Positions 34,429 to 41,855 of a stretch of DNA of 64,000 nt are shown here, one piece after another. Source of the DNA: CAWBRT01 sp963696525 (GTDB taxonomy: Bacteria; Acidobacteriota; Terriglobia; Terriglobales; Acidobacteriaceae); NCBI GenBank assembly GCA_963696525.1, contig CAVOKO010000012.1:1-64000 (forward strand), given 5' to 3'. The position numbers and the translations under genes are program-made. The notes under the pieces were generated by a model, which saw only the letters and a list, made by a program, of their open reading frames with translations, had not been told where the DNA came from and searched no databases. How positions within the stretch are numbered: position 1 is the first letter of the stretch; every line of letters begins with the position of its first letter.

Positions 34429-34551
34429 ACCTTCGCGGAATCGAAAACCCCAATAACCATCATGGTTCCCCCGGTTTTTCATGGCGGGGTATTCTTCGTT
34501 TTTTCATCACCCCTTTATCAATTGTTTAACAATCCAGAGCATCGTATAAGC

Positions 34552-35361
34552 ATGTCGGATGCGACTCTAGACACGCTGATTATTTCCGACCTGCACTTGG
34601 GATCTGAACTGAGCCGGGCCCGCGAAGCACTCGACCTGCTGCAATCGTTGCGCTATGCCAGACTGATTCTGCTGGGAGATATTTTTTCCGACCTCAATTT
34701 CCGCCGCCTTACCGGCGAACATTGGAAGTTCCTTTCCTGCATTCGCAAGCTCTCTAATCCAAAACGCAAGGTGGAAGTGGTTTGGGTCGAAGGCAACCAC
34801 GACCAGGGTCTTGCCAACATCATGTCGCACCTGGTCGGAGTGCCCGTTTACCAGCGTTATGTCTGGCAATATGCGGATAAGCGGCACCTGGCCATCCACG
34901 GACACCAGTTCGATCGCTTCGTCTGCCACAATCTGCTTATCAGCCGCTTCGGCGAGTTTCTGTTCCACGAAATCCAGAAGCTCGACGGCGGCACCAAAGC
35001 GTTTTCGCGCTTTCTCGACCGCATGAACACCCGCTGGCTGCGGCTCTCTTCCAAGGTCGCCGCCGGAGCCATGGCCTACGCGCGCCAAGGCCGCGTGGAC
35101 CGCATCTTCTGCGGACACACCCACGCCGCCATGCAAATCGAGCAGCCAGGTGTCGCTTACTACAACGCAGGATGCTGGGTCGACGAGCAGCCCACGTACA
35201 TCGCCGTCGACGAGGAAGGAGTCGCCATTCATGCTTACACAGCCCGAACTGACCATCGTGATCCCCGCGAAAAACGAGGCTCGCAACCTGCCGAGGTTGC
35301 TGATCTCTTTGAGCAGGCAGGACTACCCGCTTTTGCCGCATACGAGAGTCTACGTTGCTGA
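34552..35361 (+). CDS. UDP-2,3-diacylglucosamine diphosphatase-like metallophosphoesterase (LpxH-like)
   Basis: Calcineurin-type phosphoesterase with the full metal motif set: ISDLHLGS, LLGDIFSD, VEGNHDQG, HLAIHGHQFD and FCGHTHAA, in LpxH-like order and spacing. LpxH-type enzymes hydrolyse UDP-diacylglucosamine to lipid X in lipid A synthesis; UDP-sugar or other phosphoester roles also occur in this subfamily. Start ATG 34552 (MSDATLDTL) fits best; the frame upstream is non-coding. The last 44 residues (from about base 35231) overlap the glycosyltransferase gene for 131 bp and do not look like the family (GTARTDHRDPREKRG...), so the real stop may have been lost by an indel. Coupled to the downstream GT2 gene. 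Confidence 0.8.
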   Translation: MSDATLDTLIISDLHLGSELSRAREALDLLQSLRYARLILLGDIFSDLNFRRLTGEHWKFLSCIRKLSNPKRKVEVVWVEGNHDQGLANIMSHLVGVPVYQRYVWQYADKRHLAIHGHQFDRFVCHNLLISRFGEFLFHEIQKLDGGTKAFSRFLDRMNTRWLRLSSKVAAGAMAYARQGRVDRIFCGHTHAAMQIEQPGVAYYNAGCWVDEQPTYIAVDEEGVAIHAYTARTDHRDPREKRGSQPAEVADLFEQAGLPAFAAYESLRC

Positions 35362-35974
35362 TGCAGGCTCGACCGACGGCACGGTTGAGTTGGCCGCCAT
35401 GTTTGCCGATCAGTTGAGAATCTCGGTGATCGCCGGGGGACTTCCGGCGGTTGGGCGCAACCGCGGAGCGCATCTCGCCACCACGCCGTATGTGCTGTTC
35501 ATCGACGCCGATATCGAATTCAACGACGACAGCCTGCTGCGCCGCGCGATGGACGCCATGAAGCGGCGGAAACTGCACTGCCTGACGACCAACATTCGCT
35601 GCACTGGCGGGGCGGTTCCCGACCACCTGCTGTTCGCCGGCAACAACCTGGCGCAAAGGCTCGCGTCCTGGACGCAACCGTTCGCCACCGGCATGTTTAT
35701 GTTGTTTGACCGGGAAAGGTTCATCCAGCTTGGCGGCTTCAATGAGCGGGCGCTCTACGCCGAAGATTACCTGCTGAGCAAGCAGGTGAGTCCGCGCCGT
35801 TTCGGCATCCTCAGAGGACACGTACTGACTTCCAACCGGCGCTTCCAGAAGATGGGGCGGCTAAAAATAGCGCGCATGTTCCTGAACACCGCGCTGCACA
35901 CGTTCGATCGCACCTATTTCCTTCGCGATCAGAACTATTGGACCGAGGTTGACAGCGGCACACGACCGAATTAG
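35231..35974 (+). CDS. Family 2 glycosyltransferase
   Basis: 247-aa GT-A glycosyltransferase. Conserved blocks: LTIVIPAKNEARNLPRLL at the N-terminus, VADAGSTDGT, the DXD-type FIDADIEF metal site, and ATGMFMLFDRERFIQLGGFNERALYAEDYLLS near the C-terminus. ATG 35231 starts directly at the GT domain. It overlaps the LpxH-like reading frame, which suggests a linked role in lipid A, glycolipid or surface glycan assembly. A C-terminal hydrophobic stretch (ARMFLNTALHTFDRTYFL) may contact the membrane. Donor and acceptor sugars cannot be inferred. Confidence 0.85.
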   Translation: MLTQPELTIVIPAKNEARNLPRLLISLSRQDYPLLPHTRVYVADAGSTDGTVELAAMFADQLRISVIAGGLPAVGRNRGAHLATTPYVLFIDADIEFNDDSLLRRAMDAMKRRKLHCLTTNIRCTGGAVPDHLLFAGNNLAQRLASWTQPFATGMFMLFDRERFIQLGGFNERALYAEDYLLSKQVSPRRFGILRGHVLTSNRRFQKMGRLKIARMFLNTALHTFDRTYFLRDQNYWTEVDSGTRPN

Positions 35975-35995
35975 CCGCTGCATGGGGCGGGCGGT

Positions 35996-37303
35996 TCAGA
36001 GAACCTGCTGAGCTGCTCGTAACTCAAACCGTTCTGCGCGATGATGTCGCGGTATAACGCCGGCGCTCGCTCTCGCTCTTCTGCACTGGGTTACGGGGTC
36101 CAATTCGTACAGCCCGAAGCGCAAAGTCCAGCCCTCGCTCCATTCGAAGTTGTCCACCAGGCTCCAGTGAAAATATCCACGGACGTCGACTCCGCGCGCC
36201 ACCAGGTCCTCGATACGCCGAAGGCTTTGCACGATCACCCACGGGCGGATGCGGTCAGCACGGTCCGGCACTCCGTTCTCCGTGATATAGAGCGGAACGC
36301 CGAGGCGTGCATATTCGGTTGCGGCACTCAGGATCGCGTCCGGATAAGCTTCGCCATAAGGCAATTCGATACCGTGATCGCCCTGCGGGGCGGCGTCGGG
36401 CACGAACAGCCCGCCACTCCGCCGCGAGACCTCGTTCCAGGGCGCTCGCACGTGCAGACGGTTGTAGACATTGAGCCCGATGAAATCGATCTTCTGCATC
36501 GCTTCGGGAACCTCCGGCGCAAGCGCTCCGAAGGGAAATTGCAAATTGCCGCAGGTGAGTAACTGCAACGTGGCGCGATTGAAAACCGTGTCATAGGCGT
36601 AAGCCATCAAACGATCGGGGGCGGAATTGCTCGCCGCCTGGAACTCGACCCAGTTGGTGGCGATGCCGACAGAGGCCTCCGGCTGCGCCCGGTGGATGCA
36701 CTCATAGGCGAGCGCATGCGCCCGATGCATGGTGGCGATCACCAGCGCATAGTCATACATGCGATAGCGCAAACCCGGCGGGAATTCGCCGAACACGTAT
36801 CCGAAACTGGCATAGACATTCGGTTCGTTGAAGGTCACCCAGTCCCGGCAGAGCTCGCCCAGCTCGCCCACCATTCGTTCGGCAAAAAGCGCGAACTTCG
36901 CGGCAGCGCTCATGTGGATGAACGCGCCCGACTCTTCGAACCATTGTGGATGGGTAAAGTGATGCAGGGTCACGAACGGCCGCATGCCGCGCTCGACCGC
37001 CGCACACAGCATCGCGCGGTAACGCTCCATGGCGCTCCGGTTCCACTGGCCTTCGGACGGCTCCACACGCCCCCAGTCGATCGAGATGCGGATGGCGTTC
37101 AAACCTAAATCGCGGCCGAGGTCCAGGTCCGCTTCCGCCTGCTCCCACCAGTTGCATGCGGCGGCGCAGGCGTGCCCGGAGCGGATTCCGCCACGGCGTT
37201 CCCACGCGGCCCACTGATTGTCGAGGCTGCCACCCTCAAACTGATGTGCCGAGGTCGACACACCCCAGAGAAAATCGGACGGGAAGCTCAATTCATGCAC
37301 CAC
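35996..37303 (-). CDS. Glycoside hydrolase family 1 (beta-glucosidase-like), frameshifted near C-terminus
   Basis: GH1 retaining beta-glycosidase of about 435 aa. The acid/base Glu is E160 in TFNEPN and the nucleophile E342 in ITENG; the N-terminal FLWGVSTSAHQFEG and aglycone-side SLVDNFEW are also intact, so the catalytic core is complete. After about residue 415 (ARASAG) the frame reads VIPRHHRAERF; one base shift at about 36055-36060 gives the family-like LYRDIIAQNGLSYEQL ending at about 35971, so the true end is probably there. Normal GH1 length is 430-460. Probable role: hydrolysis of plant-derived beta-glucosides. Divergent from ppk1 over 540 bp. Confidence 0.85.
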   Translation of the reverse strand: MVHELSFPSDFLWGVSTSAHQFEGGSLDNQWAAWERRGGIRSGHACAAACNWWEQAEADLDLGRDLGLNAIRISIDWGRVEPSEGQWNRSAMERYRAMLCAAVERGMRPFVTLHHFTHPQWFEESGAFIHMSAAAKFALFAERMVGELGELCRDWVTFNEPNVYASFGYVFGEFPPGLRYRMYDYALVIATMHRAHALAYECIHRAQPEASVGIATNWVEFQAASNSAPDRLMAYAYDTVFNRATLQLLTCGNLQFPFGALAPEVPEAMQKIDFIGLNVYNRLHVRAPWNEVSRRSGGLFVPDAAPQGDHGIELPYGEAYPDAILSAATEYARLGVPLYITENGVPDRADRIRPWVIVQSLRRIEDLVARGVDVRGYFHWSLVDNFEWSEGWTLRFGLYELDPVTQCRRARASAGVIPRHHRAERFELRAAQQVL

Positions 37304-37847
37304 ATGGCAACTCTCTCCTGAAGGCGAACCCCGCCAATCTACTTATTATTATCGGAGTTGTATTACGGCAGAGTTAATCGCCGCGTGGCGGCGAAATTTA
37401 TCGTAATTCCACGCCTATTCAAGCTTTATGCGCGACCACAACCCTGAAATCTTCTGGCACCCAGAGGTTATTAGTCAGTAATCATGTCAACTTCGCCGTC
37501 GCCTATCTCATCTCACGGAACCCTTGCCGTAGTATGTAAACTACACATAAACAACCACTTATATCGTTTCCCGCCAGAAATGGACCAGCGTTTTGTTAAG
37601 GGATAGAACGGGGTTTTGTTAAAAAGTTTTGTTAAAGGAATGTTAAAATGCCGCGAATCTGTGCCCTCACGCCAGTACAACCACTTACAGTGGTGCACGC
37701 CTCCCTGTATGATTAACCTGCCTGATCGTGCGTTGTTTCCAGATCAGTTTCGCGAAAGGTAAATCCCATGAAGCCCGGCTCAGGGTACACCTGTTCTGAA
37801 ACTGCTCGAACGAGAGCCGTGCTTGTGGTTCCGACGCTGCGCTCTGA
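37304..37847. other. Long divergent control region of GH1 and ppk1
   Basis: 544 bp with no supported gene. AT-rich in its middle (37340-37450, 37500-37650). Contains the TGTTAA repeats. The stretch from about 37660 to the ppk1 ATG is likely the 5' leader. A short frame reading across here on the minus strand has no family features. Confidence 0.5.
37594..37646. promoter_or_regulatory. Cluster of four TGTTAA boxes upstream of ppk1
   Basis: TGTTAA occurs at 37594-37599, 37617-37622, 37630-37635 and 37641-37646. Spacings are 23, 13 and 11 bp; the last pair is an exact TGTTAA-N5-TGTTAA. The location 200 bp before the polyphosphate kinase start suggests phosphate control by a PhoB/PhoP-like regulator. 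Confidence 0.6.
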
Positions 37848-40046
37848 ATGGCCCCTCGTATGACAACCAGTATGACGACTAACAGTCAGTTGACGCCTGA
37901 AACAAACGACGAAGCATCCACTTCACTGCCGGACGAACCGAGGGTTGAGCTGATTGATCTTGAGGATTCGTCCTACTACGTCAATCGTGAGTTGAGCCTG
38001 CTGGCTTTCCAATGGCGCGTTTTGGAGGAGGCGCAGGACGCCTCCAACCCGCTGCTGGATCGCATCTTTTTCCTTTCCATCGTCGGCTCCAATCTGGACG
38101 AGTTCTTCATGGTGCGGGTCTCCGGACTGATGCGCGAGGTTGACTCGGGGATCTCCGACGAAGGGCCGGACGGCATGAGTTCGATCGAGCAGTTAGAAGC
38201 GATCCGCAAGGGCGTTACCTCGCTGCTCACCGCCGCTCATCGCTGCTTCCGCAGAAAATTGCTGCCGGCTCTGGAATCAAACGGCATTCACCTGCTGGAA
38301 TACGCCCAACTCACTCCGCGGCAGCAAGCCAAGGCAGACCGGTATTTCGATGACACGGTTCTTCCGGTGCTGACTCCTCTGGCCTTCGATCCGGGTCATC
38401 CCTTCCCTCACATTTCGAATTTGAGTTTGAACCTTGCCGTACTGATCCGGGATCAACACGGCGAGGAGTGTTTTGCCCGTATCAAAGTGCCCGATACGCT
38501 GCCGCAACTGGTGCCCATCGAGCGGCCGCCGCGGCGCAAAAACGGCAAGGCGACCAACGAACAGTCGTTCCTATGGCTGGAAGACCTGATCGCGGCCAAT
38601 CTCAGCAAGCTGTTTCCCGGCATGCAAATTGTCGAAGCGAATCCGTTTCACATTACCCGCAATGCCGATATGGCGACCGAGGATGAGTTGGACGCCGGAG
38701 ATTTGCTGGAGGTGATGGAAGAGGGCGTCCGCCAGCGCCGCTTTGGAGCCGTGGTCCGCTTACAGGTGAATACCGGCATGTCTTCCAGCATGCTCAAGAT
38801 ACTGGTTACCAACCTGGAAATCGAGCCGGAGTGCATCTACAAGCAGAACGGTCCACTTTCATTCGGCCGCCTGAAGCATCTGGTCGCGCTGAATCGGCCC
38901 GACCTCAAGTGGCATCCCTTTGTTCCCAATCTGCCGGCGGATTTGGAGCCTGAAAACGAGGATGAGGACATTTTCTCCGTCATCCGCCAACGTGACATCC
39001 TGCTGCACCAGCCATTCGATTCCTTTCAGCCGATTGTGGATCTGTTGCAACTTGCGGCTCGCGACCCCGCGGTTTTGGCCATCAAGATGACCTTGTACCG
39101 GGTGGGCAGGAACTCTCCCGCCGTGCAGGCACTGCTTGAGGCCATGGAAGATCCCAAGCAGGTGGCTGCCGTTGTCGAGCTCAAGGCGCGTTTCGATGAA
39201 GAGAGCAATATCGGCTGGGCCAGGGCTTTGGAACAGCAGGGCGCTCACGTCGTCTACGGCCTCGTCGGTCTCAAGGTCCACTGCAAGGCCATGCTCATTG
39301 TCCGCCGCGAGGGCAGCAGCATCCGGCGATACGTTCACCTCGCGACCGGTAACTACAATGCCGTTACCGCGCACCTTTACACAGACCTCGGCTTGCTCAC
39401 CACCGACGAGGATCTGGCCGCCGATGTAACCGACCTTTTCAATTACCTGACCGGCTATTCCGCCAAGACCGACTATCGCAAGCTGCTGGTTGCGCCCACC
39501 AACCTCCGGCAAAAATTCGCTCAGTTGATCGAACGCGAAATCGAACACCAGCACAAGCACGGCAACGGCAGGATGATCCTCAAAATGAACGCGCTGGTCG
39601 ATAAGAAGATGATCCGTTTGTTGTACCAGGCGTCGCAGGCGGGAGTAAAAATCGATCTACTGGTGCGCGGCATCTGCTGTCTGCGTCCGGGAATCCCCGG
39701 GGTCAGCGATAACATCCGCGTCATCAGCATTGTTGGGCGCTTCCTGGAACACAGCCGAATCTATTATTTCGGCAACAATGGGGACGAGTGCATCTATCTC
39801 GGCAGTTCAGACCTGATGCCGCGAAATCTCAATCGGCGAGTTGAATTGTTGTTCCCCATCGAGGACCGGAAAATGATTCGCCACCTGCACGACAACGTGC
39901 TCGGGACGTATCTGGCCGACAACGTCAAGGCGCGCGAAATGAAGCCGGATGGCAGCTACGTCCGGCGGCAGCCCGGTCCGGGTGAAGAGCCAATCAGCGC
40001 CCAAAACGTGTTGCTGAAAAAGAAACCTTTCACTTCCAAAGCCTAA
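37848..40046 (+). CDS. ppk1: Polyphosphate kinase 1
   Basis: Reversibly polymerises the gamma-phosphate of ATP into inorganic polyphosphate at the membrane. The 732-aa protein has all four PPK1 domains: N-terminal YVNRELSLLAFQWRVLEEAQD and SNLDEFFMVRVSGL, the head domain, then the catalytic core with RFDEESNIGWARALEQQGAHVVYGL, the conserved HLATGNYN (His 497, the position that takes part in phosphoenzyme formation), and SSDLMPRNLNRRVELLFPI. Length is normal. Upstream TGTTAA boxes suggest phosphate-starvation control. Nearby CHAD and Nudix genes may belong to the same polyphosphate/nucleotide theme. Confidence 0.93.
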   Translation: MAPRMTTSMTTNSQLTPETNDEASTSLPDEPRVELIDLEDSSYYVNRELSLLAFQWRVLEEAQDASNPLLDRIFFLSIVGSNLDEFFMVRVSGLMREVDSGISDEGPDGMSSIEQLEAIRKGVTSLLTAAHRCFRRKLLPALESNGIHLLEYAQLTPRQQAKADRYFDDTVLPVLTPLAFDPGHPFPHISNLSLNLAVLIRDQHGEECFARIKVPDTLPQLVPIERPPRRKNGKATNEQSFLWLEDLIAANLSKLFPGMQIVEANPFHITRNADMATEDELDAGDLLEVMEEGVRQRRFGAVVRLQVNTGMSSSMLKILVTNLEIEPECIYKQNGPLSFGRLKHLVALNRPDLKWHPFVPNLPADLEPENEDEDIFSVIRQRDILLHQPFDSFQPIVDLLQLAARDPAVLAIKMTLYRVGRNSPAVQALLEAMEDPKQVAAVVELKARFDEESNIGWARALEQQGAHVVYGLVGLKVHCKAMLIVRREGSSIRRYVHLATGNYNAVTAHLYTDLGLLTTDEDLAADVTDLFNYLTGYSAKTDYRKLLVAPTNLRQKFAQLIEREIEHQHKHGNGRMILKMNALVDKKMIRLLYQASQAGVKIDLLVRGICCLRPGIPGVSDNIRVISIVGRFLEHSRIYYFGNNGDECIYLGSSDLMPRNLNRRVELLFPIEDRKMIRHLHDNVLGTYLADNVKAREMKPDGSYVRRQPGPGEEPISAQNVLLKKKPFTSKA

Positions 40047-40167
40047 GCGCGCGTCCGGCACGCAGCGCCGCCTTCTCGAACCGCCGTGATCCGTGAACAC
40101 TGACAGGACGCCCTTTAGGGGTTAACAGGACCTAGGGTTGTATCTTGAGCGTGTGCTCTGCATTACG

Positions 40168-40255
40168 CGACGACGTGCCGCCCGTCACCGCCAAACTCCA
40201 AATTCGACATACGACGACGTGCCGCCCGTCACTGCGAAGTTCCAAATTCGACATA
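40168..40255. repeat. Two tandem 44-bp repeats in the hdr operon leader
   Basis: CGACGACGTGCCGCCCGTCA begins at 40168 and again at 40212, each followed by a C..C..CCAAATTCGACATAC segment. Exactly 44 bp apart with about five differences. The second copy ends 17 bp before the HdrC start. Confidence 0.85.
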
Positions 40256-40272
40256 CAGTGTTACTGATCCCC

Positions 40273-40920
40273 ATGGAACCGTCTGGCGCTATCATGCACT
40301 CCGCGCGTATTGAGTCGCTCGCCGGCAGCAAGATTGCGAATTGCTACCAGTGTGGTAAGTGTACGGCGGGCTGCCCGGTCGCCTCGCACATGGATTTGGT
40401 GCCGAATCAACTGATCCGGCTGCTGCAACTCGGTCGAGACGATCTTGCCTTGAATACGGCTTCGATCTGGGCTTGCGTATCGTGTCTGACCTGCTCGGCG
40501 AGGTGTCCGAAGCAGGTTGATTGCGCCGCCGTGCTGGACGCGCTGCGCGAGTTCTCGCTGCGCGAAGGCAAGGTAAGTCCCGAGGCGCGAACCGTGGTGG
40601 CCTTTCAGCGGGCATTCCTCGACAACATCAAGCGCAACGGCCGTTTGAACGAGTTGGAACTGATCGCGCGCTTCAAGCTCGATGTCCTGTTGCGCACCCG
40701 GCAGCTTCGGTTCCTGTTCAAGGACGCCGGGCTGGCTCCACAACTGATGTCGCGCAAGAAACTGCACCTGGTATCCGAGCGTGCGCGTGATTTGGAGGTT
40801 GTTGGCCGCATTTACGCCCGCTGCGCGCCATCCTTCCACCCCAGCGATTGCACAGAAGGCAATCGCCGGGGACCCCGGCCATCTCCCGCCGGGGCTCCCG
40901 TGGAGGTCGTCGCCAAATGA
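40273..40920 (+). CDS. hdrC: CoB-CoM heterodisulfide reductase-like subunit C
   Basis: Small iron-sulfur electron-transfer subunit that connects HdrA to HdrB. Two complete [4Fe-4S] motifs are visible: CYQCGKCTAGCP and CVSCLTCSARCP, followed by a helical C-terminal domain. ATG 40273 (MEPSGAIMHSARIES) gives a normal N-terminus; a longer frame upstream only translates the 44-bp repeats. The last 30 residues (APSFHPSDCTEGNRRGPRP...) come from a palindrome at 40838-40880 and are not Hdr sequence. The stop overlaps the hdrB start (ATGA). First gene of a seven-gene Hdr-Flx operon. Confidence 0.88.
   Translation: MEPSGAIMHSARIESLAGSKIANCYQCGKCTAGCPVASHMDLVPNQLIRLLQLGRDDLALNTASIWACVSCLTCSARCPKQVDCAAVLDALREFSLREGKVSPEARTVVAFQRAFLDNIKRNGRLNELELIARFKLDVLLRTRQLRFLFKDAGLAPQLMSRKKLHLVSERARDLEVVGRIYARCAPSFHPSDCTEGNRRGPRPSPAGAPVEVVAK
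40838..40880. repeat. Constant-arm palindrome inside the hdrC tail
   Basis: CCCCAGCGATTGC (40839-40851) pairs with GCAATCGCCGGGG (40859-40871); 12 of 13 positions match. It is followed by ACCCCGG as in the other copies, and read in frame at the end of HdrC. Confidence 0.85.
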
Positions 40921-41852
40921 ACATCGGCTACTATCCCGGATGCGCGTTGCATGGCTCGTCCAATGACTACGATCAATCGCTGAAAGCCTGCTTGGGCGCG
41001 CTCGGCATCAGTCTTCAGGAAGTGAAGGACTGGATCTGTTGCGGAGCGACGGCGGCGCACTCGCTCAACCACAAGCTGGCGATGGCGCTTCCCGCCCGGA
41101 ATCTGGCGCTGGCCGAACGCGACGGGTTCAAAGAAGTTTTTGCGCCATGTCCACTGTGTTCGATGCAGCTTCTGAAGGTGCGCCAGGCGGTCGCCGACGA
41201 CGGCCTGCGCCAGGAGCTATCGCAGATCGTCGAAGCCGAGCTTCGCGGCGACGCCGAGGTCCTCAACCTGATCCAGTTGTTCCAGACGATTGGGGGAGAT
41301 CGTCTCAAGACAGCCGTCCGGCAACCGCTGGAATCGATGACGGCGGCGTGTTACTACGGCTGCCTGCTGCTGCGCCCGCCCGGCATCGTCAAGTTCGACG
41401 ACTGCGAACAACCCAAGTCCATGGAAACCCTGCTGACGGCGCTCGGCGCCAAAACGGTGGAGTGGAGTTACCAGACCGAGTGTTGCGGCGCCGGCATGAC
41501 CATGGCGAGCGAAGATACGGTGTTGGAACTGGTTTCGAAAATTCTTACCAATGCGGTCGAGCACGGCGCCAACTGCGTTGTCGTTGCTTGCCCCATGTGC
41601 CATGTCAATCTTGACATGAAACAGGCGGCAGTAGAACGCAAGTACGGCAAGCAGCTCAACCTGGCAGTGTATTACCTGTCCGACGTAGTGGGGCTGGCGT
41701 TGGGCTTGTCCGGCAAGCAGTTGGGCATCGACCGGCATTTTGTCATACACGCCCCAGAGAGTGTAAAAACGGCAGTCGCCAGGGACCCCGGACCTTCCAC
41801 CCCAGCGATTGCAAAAACGGCAACCGCCGCGGGCCCCGGATCGGAACACTAG
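40917..41852 (+). CDS. hdrB: CoB-CoM heterodisulfide reductase-like subunit B
   Basis: Catalytic disulfide-reducing subunit with two CCG domains, which hold noncubane [4Fe-4S] clusters in methanogen HdrB. First domain: CALHG, WICCGATAAHS, CPLCSMQL. Second: ACYYGC, ECCGAGMTM, CPMCHVNLD. ATG 40917 overlaps the hdrC stop and begins MNIGYYPGCALHG, the family N-terminus. The C-terminus from about HAPESVKTAVARDPG onward is encoded by palindromic repeat DNA (41766-41845) and looks like an added tail. In a non-methanogen the physiological disulfide is not CoM-S-S-CoB; DsrC or another small protein is the usual hypothesis. Confidence 0.9.
   Translation: MNIGYYPGCALHGSSNDYDQSLKACLGALGISLQEVKDWICCGATAAHSLNHKLAMALPARNLALAERDGFKEVFAPCPLCSMQLLKVRQAVADDGLRQELSQIVEAELRGDAEVLNLIQLFQTIGGDRLKTAVRQPLESMTAACYYGCLLLRPPGIVKFDDCEQPKSMETLLTALGAKTVEWSYQTECCGAGMTMASEDTVLELVSKILTNAVEHGANCVVVACPMCHVNLDMKQAAVERKYGKQLNLAVYYLSDVVGLALGLSGKQLGIDRHFVIHAPESVKTAVARDPGPSTPAIAKTATAAGPGSEH
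41766..41845. repeat. Partial and full palindromes in the hdrB tail
   Basis: A half unit GGCAGTCGCCAGGGACCCCGG, then CACCCCAGCGATTGCAAAAACGGCAACCGC with GCGGGCCCCGG. The second part nearly matches the hdrC copy (CCCCAGCGATTGC). Confidence 0.75.
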
Positions 41853-41855
41853 ATC

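Noticed and set aside
37513..37698. Short minus-strand frame upstream of ppk1
   Set aside because: Spans the TGTTAA boxes and AT-rich promoter DNA and has no conserved features.
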